Assembly (NCBI GenBank): GCA_964530235.1
Contig: CAZGYB010000001.1
Coordinates: 62,001-126,000 of the forward strand
From: UM-FILTER-33-9 sp964530235
Lineage (GTDB): Bacteria > Patescibacteriota > Microgenomatia > UBA1406 > GWC2-37-13
Length of the DNA: 64,000 bases
Reading direction: 5' to 3'
Shown here: positions 63,941 to 64,000 of the stretch, one piece after another
How the letters are laid out: each line of letters begins with the position of its first letter
Numbering within the stretch: the stretch's first letter is position 1
Notes under the pieces: generated by a model
Told to the model about the DNA's origin: nothing
The model's input: the letters and a program-made list of their open reading frames with translations, nothing else
The model's database searches: none
Translations under genes and position numbers: made by a program

Positions 63941-64000
63941 ATGAACAACCCGTATAATTTTTCTTTTCTTGAAGCTAGTTTTCGGGAATTCCTTATTTCA
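63941..64000 (+). CDS. Start of an unidentified gene, cut by the window edge
   Basis: Twenty codons are visible (MNNPYNFSFLEASFREFLIS). The opening is compatible with the SAM-like N-terminal domain of a tyrosine recombinase, but this is too short to identify. The good promoter in front supports a real gene. Confidence 0.4.
   Translation, partial: MNNPYNFSFLEASFREFLIS

Noticed and set aside
63941..64000. Firm call of a tyrosine recombinase at the right edge
   Set aside because: Only 20 residues are visible, too few for family assignment.

Overview
The window looks like a chromosomal segment of a Candidate Phyla Radiation (Patescibacteria) bacterium, most likely a Microgenomates-type lineage. 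The grounds are modest GC, the standard code with TGA used as stop, very large secreted proteins, a ComEA/ComEC uptake locus, archaeal-like versions of several housekeeping enzymes, low-complexity insertions inside conserved enzymes, and a near absence of Shine-Dalgarno sequences. Instead, many start codons lie 5-8 nt downstream of a TAnnnT -10 box, which implies leaderless mRNAs. This placement is an inference from gene content; no 16S gene is present.

Layout. 1-8849 (minus) is the N-terminal 2949 codons of a giant secreted protein (two Kelch-like propellers, DUF2341, LamG, many FN3/Ig-like domains), preceded by a membrane rhodanese-like protein. 9835-13798 (minus) holds a class A beta-lactamase-like serine hydrolase, an M16 peptidase and a GH13 enzyme. 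13879-19362 holds a DMT transporter, tRNA-Lys, a secreted glycosidase-like protein, TypA and a GNAT protein. 19396-21244 is a small mobile-looking region: a membrane protein, a tRNA-Gln gene with two broken copies carrying 39-bp hairpin elements in the D and T loops, a GIY-YIG nuclease ORF that ends inside the tRNA, and a RelE-type toxin-antitoxin pair. 21633-31971 is housekeeping: LeuRS, an archaeal-type PPAT/dephospho-CoA kinase fusion, GNAT, archaeal-type TyrRS, ADP-forming acyl-CoA synthetase and transketolase.

31980-42230 (minus) is an unrecognised three-gene cluster: a 2366-aa single-span protein with Ig-like extracytoplasmic domains and a cytoplasmic helical repeat region, a von Willebrand A protein, and a 686-aa membrane protein. 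42337-50743 holds a Ca2+-type P-ATPase, a HEPN-like protein, a TMTC-like glycosyltransferase with TPRs, a cytidylate kinase-like protein, and the secE-nusG-rplK-rplA operon with a structured RNA between rplK and rplA. 50813-51951 has a frameshifted alpha/beta hydrolase and a small ORF.

52023-63457 is a surface/competence region: secreted beta-sandwich proteins paired with DUF916-like membrane-anchored proteins, comEA, a comEC split into two genes, a PaaX-like regulator, and two surface-protein paralogues sharing a 661-bp block that appears identical. The last 0.5 kb is AT-rich and non-coding, then a gene starts at 63941 and runs off the edge.

The best candidates for something undescribed are the tRNA-Gln/hairpin/GIY-YIG arrangement (20014-20698) and the vWA/giant-solenoid cluster (31980-42230).
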